A stretch of 64,000 nt of DNA from Janthinobacterium sp. PAMC25594 (GCF_019443505.1 NZ_CP080377.1:5580001-5644000); one strand, 5' to 3'. Shown: positions 7,470 through 18,297, counted from the stretch's first letter. The notes: a model not told the origin generated them from the sequence alone. Numbers and translations are program-made.

Positions 7470-10400
7470 GCGCGCCAGCCTGGCCGCTTGGCGGCGGCGG
7501 CATGGGCGAACTGGTACGCCAGCATGACTGGTCCGCCACCAGCCTGGGCGCACTCGAAGGCTGGCCCGCCAATTTGCGCACCAGCGTCGACATCATGCTC
7601 AATTCGCCGATGGCGATGGTGCTGATGTGGGGCCCGCAGCACGTCATGATTTACAACGACGATTACATCCAGATCGCCGGCGCGCGCCATCCGGCGGCGC
7701 TGGGCGGCACGGTGCCCGCCGTCTGGCCCGAAATCTGGGACTGGAACGCACGCATCCTCGCAGCGGGACTGCGCGGCGAGACGCAGGTGCACCGCGAGCG
7801 CTGTTTGCCGCTGTTGCGTGATGGAAAACCGACGGATGTGTGCTTCGACCTGTTTTATGCGCCCGTGCATGGCGCCGACGGCCAGGTGGACGGCGTGCTG
7901 TGCACGGCGCTGGAATTGACGGCGCGCATGGAAGAGGGGCGCCAGCTGAAGCTGGCCACGGCCGAGCTGGGCCAACTCAACACCACCTTGCAGGCGGAGA
8001 GCGAGGCCGTGCGCGCGGCCAACCGCCGCCTGGGCGAGGAACGCGCGCTGCTGCGCGCCCTGTTCCAGCAGGCGCCCAGCTTCATGACCATGCTGCGCGG
8101 GCCGCAGCATGTGTTCGAGCTGGCGAATGAGCATTATCTGCGCCTGGTGGGCCGCCCCGAACTGGAGCTGCTGGGGAAAACCGTGGAATCGGCCTTGCCT
8201 GAGGTCAAGGCGCAGGGCTTCATCGAACTGCTCGACCAGGTCTACCGCACGGGCGAGCCGTTCGAAGGGCGCCAGGTGACGGTGGATTTGCAGACGGCGG
8301 ACGGGCAGACGGGCCAGCGCCAGATCGACTTCGTCTACCAGCCCATCAAGGATGACGAGGGCGTGGTCACGGGCATTCTCGTCGAGGGCATCGACGTCAC
8401 CGAGCGCATGGAAGGCGAGGAGCGCTTGCGCCTGGCCCAGCAGGCGGGCGGCATCGGCACTTTCGAATGGTTTCCCGAGACGGGCGCGATGCTGGTGTCG
8501 CCTACCTTCCGCCGCCTGTGGGGCATTGCCGACGAGGTGGAAGTGACGGAGCGCCTGCTGGTGAGCCTGGTCGATGCGCGCGACCAGCAAAAGGTCGGAC
8601 CCAGCAAGCTTGATCTGGCGCCCAATCCCCTCGAATACGTGGAGTACCGCATCCGCCGCCCTGCCGACGGCGCGCTGCGCTGGATCGCGCGCCAGGGCGA
8701 GGTGTTCGCCGGCCGCATGCCGGGCCAGCGCCGCTACGTGGGCGTATCGTTCGACGTGACGGAGCGGCGCCAGATCGAGGATGAACTCAACGCCAGCCAG
8801 GAGCGCATGGCCGCCATTTTCGGCCAGGCTTCCGTGGGCTTGTCCGAGCTGGGCCTCGATGGCCGTTTCCAGCGGGTCAACGGCGCCCTGTGCCGCATGC
8901 TGGGGCGTTCCGCCGAAGAGCTGCTGAGCCTGAACATGAACGACATCCTGCATCCGGCGGATGTGCCTGGCAACAACGTACTGTTCCAGCGCCTGGTGGA
9001 AACGGGTGAGTCTTTCTCGCTGGAAAAACGCTATTTGAAACCCGATGGCTCGCAAGTGTGGGTGTCGAGCAATGTCAGTCGCCTGGTCGATGAGCAGGGT
9101 CATACGCGTTCCCTGATCGCCGTCAAGACCGATATCACGGACCGGCGCCGCGTGGAAAAGGCGCTGCATGAATTGAACGAAACGCTGGAGCACCGGGTCG
9201 AACAGGAAGTGAGCGAGCGCACCAAGGCCGAAGACGCCTTGCGCCAGGCGCAAAAGATGGAAGCCGTGGGCCAGCTGACGGGTGGCATCGCGCACGACTT
9301 TAACAATGTGCTGCAAATCATCTCCGGCAATTTGCATTTGCTGCACCACCTGACGGGCTCGGATGGCCTCATGCGCCAGCGCCTGGACACGGCGATTGCC
9401 GCCGTCGAGCGGGGCGCCAAGCTGTCGTCGCACCTGCTGGCGTTTGCGCGGCGCCAACCGTTGAAACCCGTGGTGGCCGACCTGGCCCGCGTGGTGCGCA
9501 ACATGGATGCGCTGCTGCGGCGTGCCCTGGGTGAAGCGATCGACATCGTGCTGGTGGGCGGCGGCGGGCTGTGGAATACCCTGGTCGACCGCAGCCAGAT
9601 CGAGAACGTCATCCTGAACCTGGCCATCAACGCGCGCGACGCCATGGATGGCGCGGGCAAGCTGACCATCGAACTGGGCAATGTCGTGCTCGATGAACAG
9701 TATGTGCACAAGCTGGTCGACGTGCCGGCCGGACAGTATGTGATGCTGTCGGTGACGGACACGGGCCGCGGCATGAGCGGCCCCGTGCTGCAGCGTGCGT
9801 TCGAGCCGTTTTTCACCACCAAGCCGGAAGGCGCGGGCACGGGCCTGGGCCTGTCGATGGCGTATGGTTTCGTCACGCAAAGCCGCGGCCATATCCGCAT
9901 TTACAGTGAACCTGGCGTGGGCACGGGAGTCAAAATCTATTTGCCCCGTTCCCTGATGGCCGAAGCGGACGAGGAACTGGAATTGAGCGGCGTCGTCACG
10001 GGCGGCACGGAAACCGTGCTGGTGGTGGAAGACGACGTGGGCGTGCGCACTACCGTGGTCGACATGCTCGGCGCGCTCGGCTATACGGTGCTGAAAGCCG
10101 AAGATGGCGAAAGCGCGCTGGCCGTGCTGCACAGCGGCGCGCAGATCGACTTGCTGTTTACGGACGTGATCATGCCCGGTCCCGTCAGCAGCACGGAGAT
10201 GGCGCGCCAGGCGCGCGAGTTGCAGCCCGATATCGCCGTCTTGTTTACCTCGGGCTACGCGCAGGATGTGATCGTGCACGAGGGCCGGCTCGACGCGGGC
10301 GTGGAATTGCTCAGCAAGCCATACCGGCGCGAAGAGTTGGCGCGCAAGCTGCGCCATGTGCTGGCCAACCGCCAGCAGCAAATGCGCGCGCGCCAGTTTG

Positions 10401-10852
10401 AACGGTCCGGCGCGCCGGTGGCCGGCTCTCCGGCAAGCGTGCTGGGGAGCGGCACGCCGGGGCTGGACTTGACGGGTCATGCGCCAACACCAGAGGGGGA
10501 CATGCCGACATCGATGAAGATACTCGTGGTGGAAGACAATCTCGATTCCCAACTGATGGTGTGCGAACTGGTGGGCATGCTGGGCCACACGGTCAGCGGC
10601 GTGTCCGATGGCGAGGCGGCGTGGAAATTGCTCAACGAGCAAGACTTCGATATCCTGTTTACCGATGTCAGCCTGCCCGGCATGTCCGGCATCGCGCTGG
10701 CGCGCATGGTGCTGCGCGAGAAACCGGATATGCGCATCATCTTTTCCACCGGCTATGGCAAGGAATCGATGGATGAGCTGGGCTTTTCCGCCAGTGTCTT
10801 GCGCAAACCCTATGATTTGACGGAATTACAAGCGGCACTCGACCAATCCTGA
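7466..10852 (+). CDS. Multi-PAS hybrid histidine kinase with two C-terminal receivers
   Basis: A 1128-residue cytoplasmic kinase. In order it has an N-terminal PAS-like sensor (about 1-150), a coiled linker, three further PAS/PAC domains (about 195-320, 325-440, 440-570), a coiled coil with HisKA motif GGIAHDFNNVLQII (His near residue 610), a HATPase domain with GAGTGLGLSMAYG, a first receiver with VVEDD and FTDVIMPG, and a second with VVEDN and FTDVSLPGMSG. It starts by ATGA overlap with the receiver-kinase. No cofactor-binding motif in the PAS domains was recognised. A ribosome-binding-like GAGGGGGA precedes an in-frame ATG at 10502, just before the second receiver, so that receiver may also be made alone. 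Confidence 0.92.
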   Translation: MSAPAWPLGGGGMGELVRQHDWSATSLGALEGWPANLRTSVDIMLNSPMAMVLMWGPQHVMIYNDDYIQIAGARHPAALGGTVPAVWPEIWDWNARILAAGLRGETQVHRERCLPLLRDGKPTDVCFDLFYAPVHGADGQVDGVLCTALELTARMEEGRQLKLATAELGQLNTTLQAESEAVRAANRRLGEERALLRALFQQAPSFMTMLRGPQHVFELANEHYLRLVGRPELELLGKTVESALPEVKAQGFIELLDQVYRTGEPFEGRQVTVDLQTADGQTGQRQIDFVYQPIKDDEGVVTGILVEGIDVTERMEGEERLRLAQQAGGIGTFEWFPETGAMLVSPTFRRLWGIADEVEVTERLLVSLVDARDQQKVGPSKLDLAPNPLEYVEYRIRRPADGALRWIARQGEVFAGRMPGQRRYVGVSFDVTERRQIEDELNASQERMAAIFGQASVGLSELGLDGRFQRVNGALCRMLGRSAEELLSLNMNDILHPADVPGNNVLFQRLVETGESFSLEKRYLKPDGSQVWVSSNVSRLVDEQGHTRSLIAVKTDITDRRRVEKALHELNETLEHRVEQEVSERTKAEDALRQAQKMEAVGQLTGGIAHDFNNVLQIISGNLHLLHHLTGSDGLMRQRLDTAIAAVERGAKLSSHLLAFARRQPLKPVVADLARVVRNMDALLRRALGEAIDIVLVGGGGLWNTLVDRSQIENVILNLAINARDAMDGAGKLTIELGNVVLDEQYVHKLVDVPAGQYVMLSVTDTGRGMSGPVLQRAFEPFFTTKPEGAGTGLGLSMAYGFVTQSRGHIRIYSEPGVGTGVKIYLPRSLMAEADEELELSGVVTGGTETVLVVEDDVGVRTTVVDMLGALGYTVLKAEDGESALAVLHSGAQIDLLFTDVIMPGPVSSTEMARQARELQPDIAVLFTSGYAQDVIVHEGRLDAGVELLSKPYRREELARKLRHVLANRQQQMRARQFERSGAPVAGSPASVLGSGTPGLDLTGHAPTPEGDMPTSMKILVVEDNLDSQLMVCELVGMLGHTVSGVSDGEAAWKLLNEQDFDILFTDVSLPGMSGIALARMVLREKPDMRIIFSTGYGKESMDELGFSASVLRKPYDLTELQAALDQS

Positions 10853-10899
10853 CGGGCACGCGCCGGTACGGCCTGCCCACCCCACCCACAGAGGTAAAG

Positions 10900-11298
10900 A
10901 TGACTCCTGAATTGACCATGCTGGGCTGTACTTTGGTGCTGGCGCTGGTGCAAATCCTGCTGCCCGCGCTGTTCCGCACGCGCGAAACGGGCACGGCGTA
11001 TAACGTCAGCGCGCGCGACGGCGACGGGCCGCCCGTGGGCAAGATCACGGGCCGCTTGCAGCGGGCCCAGGCGAACCTGTTCGAAACCTTGCCCCTGTTC
11101 GCCGCCGCCGTGCTGATCGCCCACGTGACGGCGCAGGAAAGCGCGCTGACCCTGTATGGCGCGGCCCTGTACCTGGCCGCCCGCGTGCTGTATTTGCCCC
11201 TGTACGCGTTCGGCGTGCCCGTCGTGCGCACGCTGGTCTGGTGCGTGTCGATTGCCGGCTTGCTGATGCTGTTCTGGGCCATCCTGTTCGCTTCCTGA
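10900..11298 (+). CDS. MAPEG-family membrane protein
   Basis: A 132-residue protein with four hydrophobic segments, matching the MAPEG fold (membrane-associated proteins in eicosanoid and glutathione metabolism). The signature region is GRLQRAQANLFETLPLFAAAVLIAH, with the conserved R-x-x-A-x-x-N-x-x-E pattern in and before the second helix, then LYLAARVLYLPLYAFGVP. Bacterial members of this type have no settled function. The start is preceded by GAGGTAAAG. It sits alone between the kinase operon and recQ. Confidence 0.9.
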   Translation: MTPELTMLGCTLVLALVQILLPALFRTRETGTAYNVSARDGDGPPVGKITGRLQRAQANLFETLPLFAAAVLIAHVTAQESALTLYGAALYLAARVLYLPLYAFGVPVVRTLVWCVSIAGLLMLFWAILFAS

Positions 11299-11404
11299 AT
11301 TCCTACGCTGGCTGTAGCAGCCGTCCTATGGTCGTACGCCAGGCCCGGCCGTAAAGTGGCGGCAAGCTGGCAATCGGCGCCGGCATGTGAGGGACCGGAC
11401 CACG

Positions 11405-13084
11405 ATGGCGACTACCATTTCTGCAGTGAGCGAACCGGGCAGTGCCCGCCAGCGCAAGATCCAGCGCCTGCTGCGCTCGGTATTCGGCATCGCGCGCCTG
11501 CGGGCGGGCCAGCAGGACGTCATCGACAGCGTGCTGGCCGGACGCGACACCCTGGCCATCATGCCCACCGGCAGCGGCAAGTCGCTGTGCTACCAGCTGC
11601 CCGCCGCGCTGTTGCCCGGCGCGACTCTAGTCGTGTCGCCGCTGATTTCACTGATGAAAGACCAGCTGGAAAAGCTGCACGCACTGGGCATCACGGCCGT
11701 GCAGCTCAATAGCAGCCTGTCGCGCGCCGAGGAAGACGACGCCATCGCCCGCGTCGCCCGGGGCGGCAGGCTCATCATCTTTTGCACGCCGGAACGCCTG
11801 GCCAGTCCCGCCTTCCTGTCCCTGCTGGCCAGCGCGCCGCCCAGCCTGGTCGTCATCGATGAAGCCCATTGCATTTCCCAGTGGGGCCACGACTTCCGTC
11901 CCGCCTACCTGGACATCGCGGCGGCCCTGCGCGCGCTGGGCCGCCCGCCCGTGCTGGCCTTGACGGCCACGGCCACCGGGGAAGTGGTGGCCGATATTGA
12001 TACGCAACTCGCAGCGCGCAAGCTCAACGTCATCAATACGGGCACCTACCGCGCCAATTTGCGCTACCGCGTGATCCAGGTCACCAATGCGGGAGAAAAA
12101 CAGGATGCAGTCCTGCGCCTGCTGCGTGAGACGCCGGGCGTGGGCATCGTGTATGCGGCCACCGTCAAGGCCGTCGAAGACCTGGCGGCGCGGCTGGAGG
12201 CATTGGGCGAGAGCGTCACGTGCTACCACGGCAAGCTGGCGGCGCGCGAGCGCAAGCACAACCAGGACTTGTTCATGGGCGGCGAGCGCCGCATCATGGT
12301 CGCCACCAACGCGTTTGGCATGGGCATCGACAAGCCCGACACGCGCTTCGTCATCCACTTGCAGGTGCCGGCCAACCTGGAAGCGTATTACCAGGAATCG
12401 GGCCGGGCGGGGCGCGACGGCTTGCCCGCCGACTGCACCTTGCTGTATTTCCAGGAAGACAAGCGGGTCCAGCAGTTTTTTCTGGCCAAGCGCTATCCCA
12501 CGGCCGACGATTTGGCCACCATCGTGGCGGTAGCGCAAGAATTGCCAGCCACGTTTGCTTTCGCTGCGCTGGCATCCAGCCTGCCCGAGTTTTCCGACGG
12601 CCACCTGAAGGTATGCCTGAAACTGTTGAAAGACGGCAAGTTGCTGCGCCAGGACCGCAAGCTGGGCTACAGCCTGAAAGCGCCCTCGGCCAGCTCGCCC
12701 TCGTATGCGCAACTGGCGCAGATCTACGTCGACAAGCAGGAGCGCGACAAGCAGGCGCTCGAACAAATGGTGGCCTATGCGCAAAGCGGCTTGTGCCGCT
12801 GGAAACTGCTGCTCTATTACTTCGGCGATGCCGGCGATTTCGAGCGCTGCTGCGCCTGCGACAATTGCCAGTCGCCGCCCGCGCTGGCCGCGCCCATTTC
12901 CCTCGACGAGTTGCCGCCTGCTCCCGCGCCAGCGCCAGCGCCCCAGATCGCCGTCGGCAGCCGCGTGCGCGTGCCACGCTACCAGATCGGCACCGTGCTG
13001 TCGGTGGCGGGCGACCAGGTCACGATTGCGTTTCCGGAAAACACCACGCGCACCTTCATGGCCGAGTTTGTCGCACCGGCTTGA
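11405..13084 (+). CDS. RecQ-family ATP-dependent DNA helicase
   Basis: A 559-residue helicase, shorter than E. coli RecQ (about 609). Core motifs are all present: motif I PTGSGKSLCYQLP, Ia SPLISLMKDQ, II DEAHCISQWGHDFRP, III ALTATAT, V ATNAFGMGIDKPD and VI QESGRAGRDG. A RecQ zinc-binding region follows, with C-R-W, then C-C-A-C-D-N-C near residue 480. The C-terminal about 60 residues are proline/alanine-rich and then form a small beta-rich module (VGSRVRVPRYQIGTVLSV) instead of a clear HRDC domain. ATG 11405 is preferred over GTG 11387 because GAGGGA is about 10 bases upstream. It directly precedes the ligase-associated repair cluster, suggesting a joint role in DNA repair. Confidence 0.92.
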   Translation: MATTISAVSEPGSARQRKIQRLLRSVFGIARLRAGQQDVIDSVLAGRDTLAIMPTGSGKSLCYQLPAALLPGATLVVSPLISLMKDQLEKLHALGITAVQLNSSLSRAEEDDAIARVARGGRLIIFCTPERLASPAFLSLLASAPPSLVVIDEAHCISQWGHDFRPAYLDIAAALRALGRPPVLALTATATGEVVADIDTQLAARKLNVINTGTYRANLRYRVIQVTNAGEKQDAVLRLLRETPGVGIVYAATVKAVEDLAARLEALGESVTCYHGKLAARERKHNQDLFMGGERRIMVATNAFGMGIDKPDTRFVIHLQVPANLEAYYQESGRAGRDGLPADCTLLYFQEDKRVQQFFLAKRYPTADDLATIVAVAQELPATFAFAALASSLPEFSDGHLKVCLKLLKDGKLLRQDRKLGYSLKAPSASSPSYAQLAQIYVDKQERDKQALEQMVAYAQSGLCRWKLLLYYFGDAGDFERCCACDNCQSPPALAAPISLDELPPAPAPAPAPQIAVGSRVRVPRYQIGTVLSVAGDQVTIAFPENTTRTFMAEFVAPA

Positions 13085-13170
13085 ATCCATGGTGCGCTGT
13101 CGAACAGTGATCGGGCGCAAGAGCGCTAGAATCAGCCCATTCCAACGCGTTTTAAGGTAGGGGGCAGGGC

Positions 13171-14211
13171 ATGGCGGACATGGTCGTGGTGCGCAAGGAA
13201 GGCTTGTACTGTGTGCCGGGTCAGTTCTACATCGACCCGTGGCGCCCCGTCGAGCGCGCCATCATCACGCATGCGCATGCCGACCATGCGCGCGTCGGGC
13301 ACCGGCATTACCTGTGCGCCGCTCCCGGCGAGCAGGTGCTGCGCGCGCGCCTGGGTCCCGTTTCCATCCAGGCGCTCGCGTATGGCGAGACCATCGAACA
13401 CCACGGCGTGCAGGTCTCGCTGCATCCGGCCGGCCACGTACTCGGTTCTGCGCAGGTGCGCATGCGGCACGGCGGTCAAGTGTGGGTGGCGTCGGGCGAC
13501 TACAAGCTGCAGCCCGATCCCACCTGCGTACCGTTCGAACCCGTGCGCTGCGATACCTTCATCACGGAATCGACCTTTGGCCTGCCCATCTACCGCTGGC
13601 AGGCGCCGCAGGAAATATACGACGACATCAACCAGTGGTGGCGCAGGAATGCGGCCGACGGACGCACCAGCGTGCTGTTCTGCTATGCCTTCGGCAAGGC
13701 GCAGCGCATCCTGGCGGGCCTCGACGCCAGCATTGGTCCCATCATCTGCCATGGCGCGGCGCAGGCCCTGACGCAGGTCTACCGCGAATCGGGCGTGGCC
13801 TTGCCCGCCACCGTGATGGTGGGCGAGGTGACGGACAAGGCCGCCCTGAAGACGGCGCTGGTGATCGCGCCCCCGTCGGCGGCCGGCTCGCCGTGGATGA
13901 AGCGTTTCGGCGACTACAGCGATGCGTTCGCCAGCGGCTGGATGCTGCTGCGTGGCGCGCGCCGGCGGCGCGGCGTGGACCGGGGTTTCGTGCTGTCCGA
14001 CCACGCCGACTGGCCCGGCCTGATGCAAGCGATCAAGGCCACGCAGGCCGAACGCATCATCGTCACGCATGGCTCGATTCCCGTGATGGTGCGCTGGCTG
14101 CGGCAGAACGGCTGGCAGGCGGGCGGTTTCGAGACGGAATACGGCGACGACGAGGCCGATGACGGTGCGCCCGGTGCCGCCACGGCAGCGGAGGAAGTCA
14201 CCCATGCGTGA
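13171..14211 (+). CDS. Ligase-associated DNA exonuclease (metallo-beta-lactamase/beta-CASP type)
   Basis: A 346-residue nuclease of the SNM1-like ligase-associated exonuclease family. The metal-binding HAHADHARVGH lies at about residues 33-43, a second His in LHPAGHVLGSAQV at about 88-100, the Asp of ASGDYK, and the C-terminal SDHAD and THG His motifs. It opens the four-gene cluster exonuclease-ligase-Lhr-phosphoesterase, whose biochemistry has been studied in Pseudomonas putida as a nucleic-acid repair module. Its stop overlaps the ligase start by 8 bases, so the genes are probably translated together. Substrate polarity cannot be read from the sequence. Confidence 0.92.
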   Translation: MADMVVVRKEGLYCVPGQFYIDPWRPVERAIITHAHADHARVGHRHYLCAAPGEQVLRARLGPVSIQALAYGETIEHHGVQVSLHPAGHVLGSAQVRMRHGGQVWVASGDYKLQPDPTCVPFEPVRCDTFITESTFGLPIYRWQAPQEIYDDINQWWRRNAADGRTSVLFCYAFGKAQRILAGLDASIGPIICHGAAQALTQVYRESGVALPATVMVGEVTDKAALKTALVIAPPSAAGSPWMKRFGDYSDAFASGWMLLRGARRRRGVDRGFVLSDHADWPGLMQAIKATQAERIIVTHGSIPVMVRWLRQNGWQAGGFETEYGDDEADDGAPGAATAAEEVTHA

Positions 14212-15835
14212 CTTTGCCCGGCTGTACGGGGAACTCGACGAGACGACCTCCACCAGCCGCAAGCTGGCGGCGCTGCAAGCCTATTTTCGCGGCGCGTCGC
14301 CCGAGAACGCGGCCTGGGCCGTGTATTTCCTGGCCGGCGGCAAGCCGCGCCAGGCCGTACCCACCCGATTGCTGCGCGAATACGCGACCGAACGGGCGGG
14401 CCTCGATGCCTGGCTGTTCGACGAGGCCTATCACGCCGTGGGCGACCTGGCCGAAACCATCGCCCTGATCCTGCCCGCACCCGCCAAACGCAGCGACGTC
14501 AGCCTGGCCGAATGGGTCGAGCAGCGCATCGCACCGTTGCGCGGCGCCGCGCCGGACACCACCCGTGCCGCCCTGCTGGAATACTGGGACGAGCTGGAAA
14601 CGCGCGAACGTTTTCTGCTGATCAAGCTGATCGGCGGCGGCTTTCGCGTGGGCGTGTCGAAACTGCTGGTGACGCGCGCGCTGGCCTCCATCGCCGCCGT
14701 CGACAGCAAGCTGATCGCCCAGCGCCTGATGGGCTGGACCGATGGCAAGGTCAGCCCCACGGGCACGGGATTCTTGAAACTGATCGCCGCGCCGTCCGAT
14801 GGCGAACATGCGCTGCGCGGCGGCCAGCCTTACCCCTTTTTCCTGGCGCACCCCTTGCAGGCGGCGCCGGAGACGCTGGGCGAGCTCGCCAACTGGCTGG
14901 TCGAATGGAAATACGACGGCATGCGCGCCCAGCTGCTGCGCCGCGACGGCGTGAACTGGCTGTGGTCGCGCGGCGAGGAATTGATCACGGAGCGCTTTCC
15001 CGAACTGGCGCAACTGGCCTTGCCCGAAGGCACCGTGCTCGATGGCGAAATCCTCATCTGGCAGCCGGGCGACGTGCCGGCGCCATTTGCCGATTTGCAA
15101 CAACGGATGGGCCGCAAAACGGTCTCGCCCAAGTTGCTGGCCCAGCTGCCCGCCGTGCTGGTGGCCTACGACGTGCTGGAACTCGATGGCGTGGACGTCC
15201 GCCAGTTGCCCCAGCTGGAACGGCGCGCGCTGCTGGAAAGCGTCGTGGCCGGCATGCATTCTCCGGCACTACGGCTGTCGCCGCGTGTTGATGCGGTTGG
15301 CTGGGAGGCATTGGCCGCCATCCGCGAGGAGTCGCGCGCGCGCGGCGTGGAAGGCTTGATGCTCAAGGCCGTGTCGGCCGCGTATGGCGTGGGCCGCACA
15401 AAAGACGTGGGCACGTGGTGGAAATGGAAGATAGCCCCGTATGCCATCGATGCCGTGCTGATCTACGCCCAGGCGGGCCACGGCCGCCGCGCGTCGCTGT
15501 ACACGGACTATACGTTTGCCGTGTGGGATGAAGTGCAGGAGGGCGAGCGCAAGCTGGTGCCGTTCGCCAAGGCGTATTCAGGCTTGAGCGATGCGGAGAT
15601 CGCGCAAGTCGACGCGGCCATCCGCAAGACGACGATCGAAAAATTCGGCCCCGTGCGCAGCGTCAAGCCCACGATGGTGTTCGAGATCGGCTTCGAGGGC
15701 ATCGCCGCGTCCAGCCGCCACAAGGCGGGCATCGCCGTGCGCTTTCCCCGCATCCTGCGCCGCCGCGAAGACAAGACAGTCGCCGACGCCGACACCCTGG
15801 CCACCCTGCAAGCCATGCTGGCGCACAACACATGA
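14204..15835 (+). CDS. ATP-dependent DNA ligase
   Basis: A 543-residue ligase with an N-terminal DNA-binding domain (about 1-200), an adenylation domain (about 205-420) and an OB fold (about 425-540). The adenylated lysine is K236 in EWKYDGMRA; other nucleotidyltransferase motifs are [19 protein letters not shown] and WWKWK. It is the ATP-dependent accessory ligase of the LHR/ligase-associated cluster, distinct from the essential NAD-dependent LigA, which is not in this window. The start at 14204 overlaps the exonuclease stop, and its own stop overlaps the helicase start by ATGA. Confidence 0.94.
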   Translation: MRDFARLYGELDETTSTSRKLAALQAYFRGASPENAAWAVYFLAGGKPRQAVPTRLLREYATERAGLDAWLFDEAYHAVGDLAETIALILPAPAKRSDVSLAEWVEQRIAPLRGAAPDTTRAALLEYWDELETRERFLLIKLIGGGFRVGVSKLLVTRALASIAAVDSKLIAQRLMGWTDGKVSPTGTGFLKLIAAPSDGEHALRGGQPYPFFLAHPLQAAPETLGELANWLVEWKYDGMRAQLLRRDGVNWLWSRGEELITERFPELAQLALPEGTVLDGEILIWQPGDVPAPFADLQQRMGRKTVSPKLLAQLPAVLVAYDVLELDGVDVRQLPQLERRALLESVVAGMHSPALRLSPRVDAVGWEALAAIREESRARGVEGLMLKAVSAAYGVGRTKDVGTWWKWKIAPYAIDAVLIYAQAGHGRRASLYTDYTFAVWDEVQEGERKLVPFAKAYSGLSDAEIAQVDAAIRKTTIEKFGPVRSVKPTMVFEIGFEGIAASSRHKAGIAVRFPRILRRREDKTVADADTLATLQAMLAHNT

Positions 15836-18297
15836 GCAAGAGCGCGCTGGCGCAGCGCATCGATGCGTGGTTCACGGGGCGCGGCTGGACGATCTTTCCC
15901 TTCCAGCGCGCCGTCTGGCGGGCTAGCGCGCAGGGACAATCGGGCCTGCTGCATGCGAGTACGGGGTCCGGCAAGACGTATGCCGTCTGGTTCGGCGCCT
16001 TGCTGCGCGCCGAGCGCCTGGCGCGTAAGAGTAAAAGGCAGGGCTTGCGGGTGCTGTGGATCACGCCCATGCGGGCGCTGGCGGCCGACACCGTGCGCGC
16101 ATTGCAGGCGTCCGGCGAAACGCTGGCGCCCGGCTGGCGCATCGAGGCGCGCACGGGAGATACCAGCGCCGCGCAGCGGGCGCGGCAGGCGAAAGCGTGG
16201 CCCGAGGTGCTCGTCACGACGCCGGAAAGCCTGTCCTTGATGCTGAGCCAGGCGGACGCGCAGGAACGCTTCAGCCTGCTGGAAACGGTGATTGTCGACG
16301 AGTGGCACGAATTGATGGGCAGCAAGCGCGGCGTGCAGGTGCAACTGGCGCTGGCCCGTTTGCGCCGCTGGCAGGAAAACCTGATGACGTGGGGCCTGTC
16401 GGCCACCCTGGGCAATCTGCGGCAGGCGCAGGATGTCTTGCTGGGAGAGCAAAGCGATGGCGTGCTGGTGGAAGGCAAAATTAAAAAACGCATCCTTGTC
16501 GACAGCCTGATTCCCGTGAACCCCACGCGCTTTCCCTGGGGCGGGCATTTGGGCATCCAGATGCTGCAGCCGCTGATCGCCGAGATCGAGGGCAGCGCCA
16601 CCACCCTGGTGTTCACCAACACGCGTTCGCAGGCCGAGCTGTGGTACCAGCACCTGCTCGATGCGCGCCCCGACTGGGCGGGACTGATCGCCCTGCACCA
16701 CGGTTCGCTGGACCGCGAAGTGCGCGAGTGGGTCGAACAGCACCTGAAGACGGGCGAGCTGAAAGCCGTCGTGTGCACGTCCAGCCTGGACCTGGGCGTC
16801 GATTTCCTGCCCGTCGAACGGGTGCTGCAGGTGGGCAGCGCGAAAGGCATCGCGCGCCTGGTGCAGCGGGCCGGGCGCAGCGGCCACGCGCCGGGGCGCA
16901 TTTCGCGCGTCACCCTGGTGCCCACCAACAGCCTGGAATTGCTGGAAGCGGCCGCCGCCCGCGCTGCCCTGGCGCAGGGCCACCTGGAAGCGCGGCCCGT
17001 GCCGGACAAGCCGCTCGACGTGCTGGTGCAGCACCTGGTGACGATCGCCCTGGGCGGCGGTTTTGACTCGCCGGCGCTGTACGCGGAAGTGCGCGCGGCC
17101 TGGTCGTATCGCCAGCTGACACCGGACGAGTGGCAATGGGCGCTCGATTTCGTCGCGCGCGGCGGGCAAAGCCTGATCGTGTATCCGGAATACCGCAGAG
17201 TGCTGCCCGACGATGCTGGCATCTACCGCGTGCCGGACGTGGCGCTGGCGCGGCGCCACCGCATGAGCATCGGCACCATCGTCTCGGAAGCGGCGATCCA
17301 GGTCAGGTTCCTTGGCGGCGGACGGATCGGCAGCATCGAGGAATCGTTCATCGCGCGCCTGAAGCAGGGCGACCATTTTCTGTTTGGTGGGCGCATCCTG
17401 GAATTCGTGCGCGTGCACGAGATGACGGCCTACGTGCGGCGCGCTACGGGCAGTCGCGGCGCCGTGCCGCGCTGGCAGGGCGGCAAGATGCCGCTGTCGT
17501 CGGAACTGGCGCACGCCGTGCTGGACCAGTTGCAGCTGGCGCAGCAGGGCAAGGCCAGCGGGCCGGAAATGCGCGCGCTGGCGCCGCTGCTGGCCATCCA
17601 GCGGAAATGGTCCAGCCTGCCCACGCGCACCGACTTGCTGGTGGAAACCTTGTCCAGCCGTGAAGGCCATCACCTGTTCGTGTATCCGTTCGCGGGCCGC
17701 TCCGTGCACCTGGGCCTGGCGTCCCTGCTGGCCTACCGCATCGCGCGCGTGCAGCCGGCCACCTTGTCCATCGCCGTCAACGATTACGGCTTTGAATTGC
17801 TGGGTGCGGACGACATTGATTTTGCGCCGCTGCTGACGGCCGCCAGCGGCGCCGATCTTCCTTTGTTCAGCACGGACCACCTGCTCGAAGACGTGCTGGC
17901 CAGCCTGAACGCGACGGAGTTGTCGCAGCGGCGCTTCCGTGAAATCGCCCGCATCGCCGGCCTCGTGTTTCAGGGCTATCCGGGCCAGCCGAAAAGCGCG
18001 CGCCAGTTGCAGGCCTCGTCCTCGCTGTTCTTTGAAGTGTTCCGCAAGCACGACGCGGCCAATTTGCTGCTCACGCAGGCGCAGCGCGAAGTGCTGGAGC
18101 AGGAACTGGAACTGACGCGTTTGCGCGCCACCTTGCGCGAGCTGCATGGGCGGCAGATTTCCCTGCAAGCGTTGGAGCGCGCCTCGCCATTTGCCTTCGG
18201 CCTGATGGTCGAGCGTTTCCGCGAACAGCTGACGACGGAAAAACTGTCGGACCGGGTGGCGCGCCTGGTGAACGCGCTGGAAAAGGCGGCCGCATGA
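15832..18297 (+). CDS. Ligase-associated DEXH-box helicase (Lhr-Core type)
   Basis: An 821-residue superfamily 2 helicase of the Lhr family, without the long C-terminal extension of full-length Lhr. Motif I is [11 protein letters not shown], motif Ia TPMRALAAD, motif [14 protein letters not shown], motif III GLSATLG, and motif [14 protein letters not shown]. After the two RecA-like domains come the winged-helix and beta-barrel modules expected of Lhr-Core (about 430-800). Lhr-Core enzymes translocate 3'-to-5' on single-stranded DNA and can unwind RNA:DNA hybrids. It is joined to the ligase and to pdeM by ATGA overlaps, so a fixed stoichiometry is probably intended. Confidence 0.93.
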   Translation: MSKSALAQRIDAWFTGRGWTIFPFQRAVWRASAQGQSGLLHASTGSGKTYAVWFGALLRAERLARKSKRQGLRVLWITPMRALAADTVRALQASGETLAPGWRIEARTGDTSAAQRARQAKAWPEVLVTTPESLSLMLSQADAQERFSLLETVIVDEWHELMGSKRGVQVQLALARLRRWQENLMTWGLSATLGNLRQAQDVLLGEQSDGVLVEGKIKKRILVDSLIPVNPTRFPWGGHLGIQMLQPLIAEIEGSATTLVFTNTRSQAELWYQHLLDARPDWAGLIALHHGSLDREVREWVEQHLKTGELKAVVCTSSLDLGVDFLPVERVLQVGSAKGIARLVQRAGRSGHAPGRISRVTLVPTNSLELLEAAAARAALAQGHLEARPVPDKPLDVLVQHLVTIALGGGFDSPALYAEVRAAWSYRQLTPDEWQWALDFVARGGQSLIVYPEYRRVLPDDAGIYRVPDVALARRHRMSIGTIVSEAAIQVRFLGGGRIGSIEESFIARLKQGDHFLFGGRILEFVRVHEMTAYVRRATGSRGAVPRWQGGKMPLSSELAHAVLDQLQLAQQGKASGPEMRALAPLLAIQRKWSSLPTRTDLLVETLSSREGHHLFVYPFAGRSVHLGLASLLAYRIARVQPATLSIAVNDYGFELLGADDIDFAPLLTAASGADLPLFSTDHLLEDVLASLNATELSQRRFREIARIAGLVFQGYPGQPKSARQLQASSSLFFEVFRKHDAANLLLTQAQREVLEQELELTRLRATLRELHGRQISLQALERASPFAFGLMVERFREQLTTEKLSDRVARLVNALEKAAA

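Noticed and set aside
7004..10642. A 1212-codon open frame on the minus strand, opposite the multi-PAS kinase.
   Set aside because: It is rich in His, Gln, Arg and Ala, has no recognisable domain, and is the expected antisense shadow of a GC-rich gene with clear PAS, kinase and receiver motifs on the plus strand.
13095..13112. CTGT and ACAG near each other upstream of the ligase-associated cluster, suggesting an SOS box.
   Set aside because: The spacing is 3 bases (CTGT-CGA-ACAG), not the 8 required for the LexA box seen at lexA, so SOS control of the cluster is not supported.
15508..18168. An 886-codon open frame on the minus strand, opposite the Lhr helicase.
   Set aside because: It shows the same antisense composition and no domains, while the plus-strand frame has all helicase motifs.
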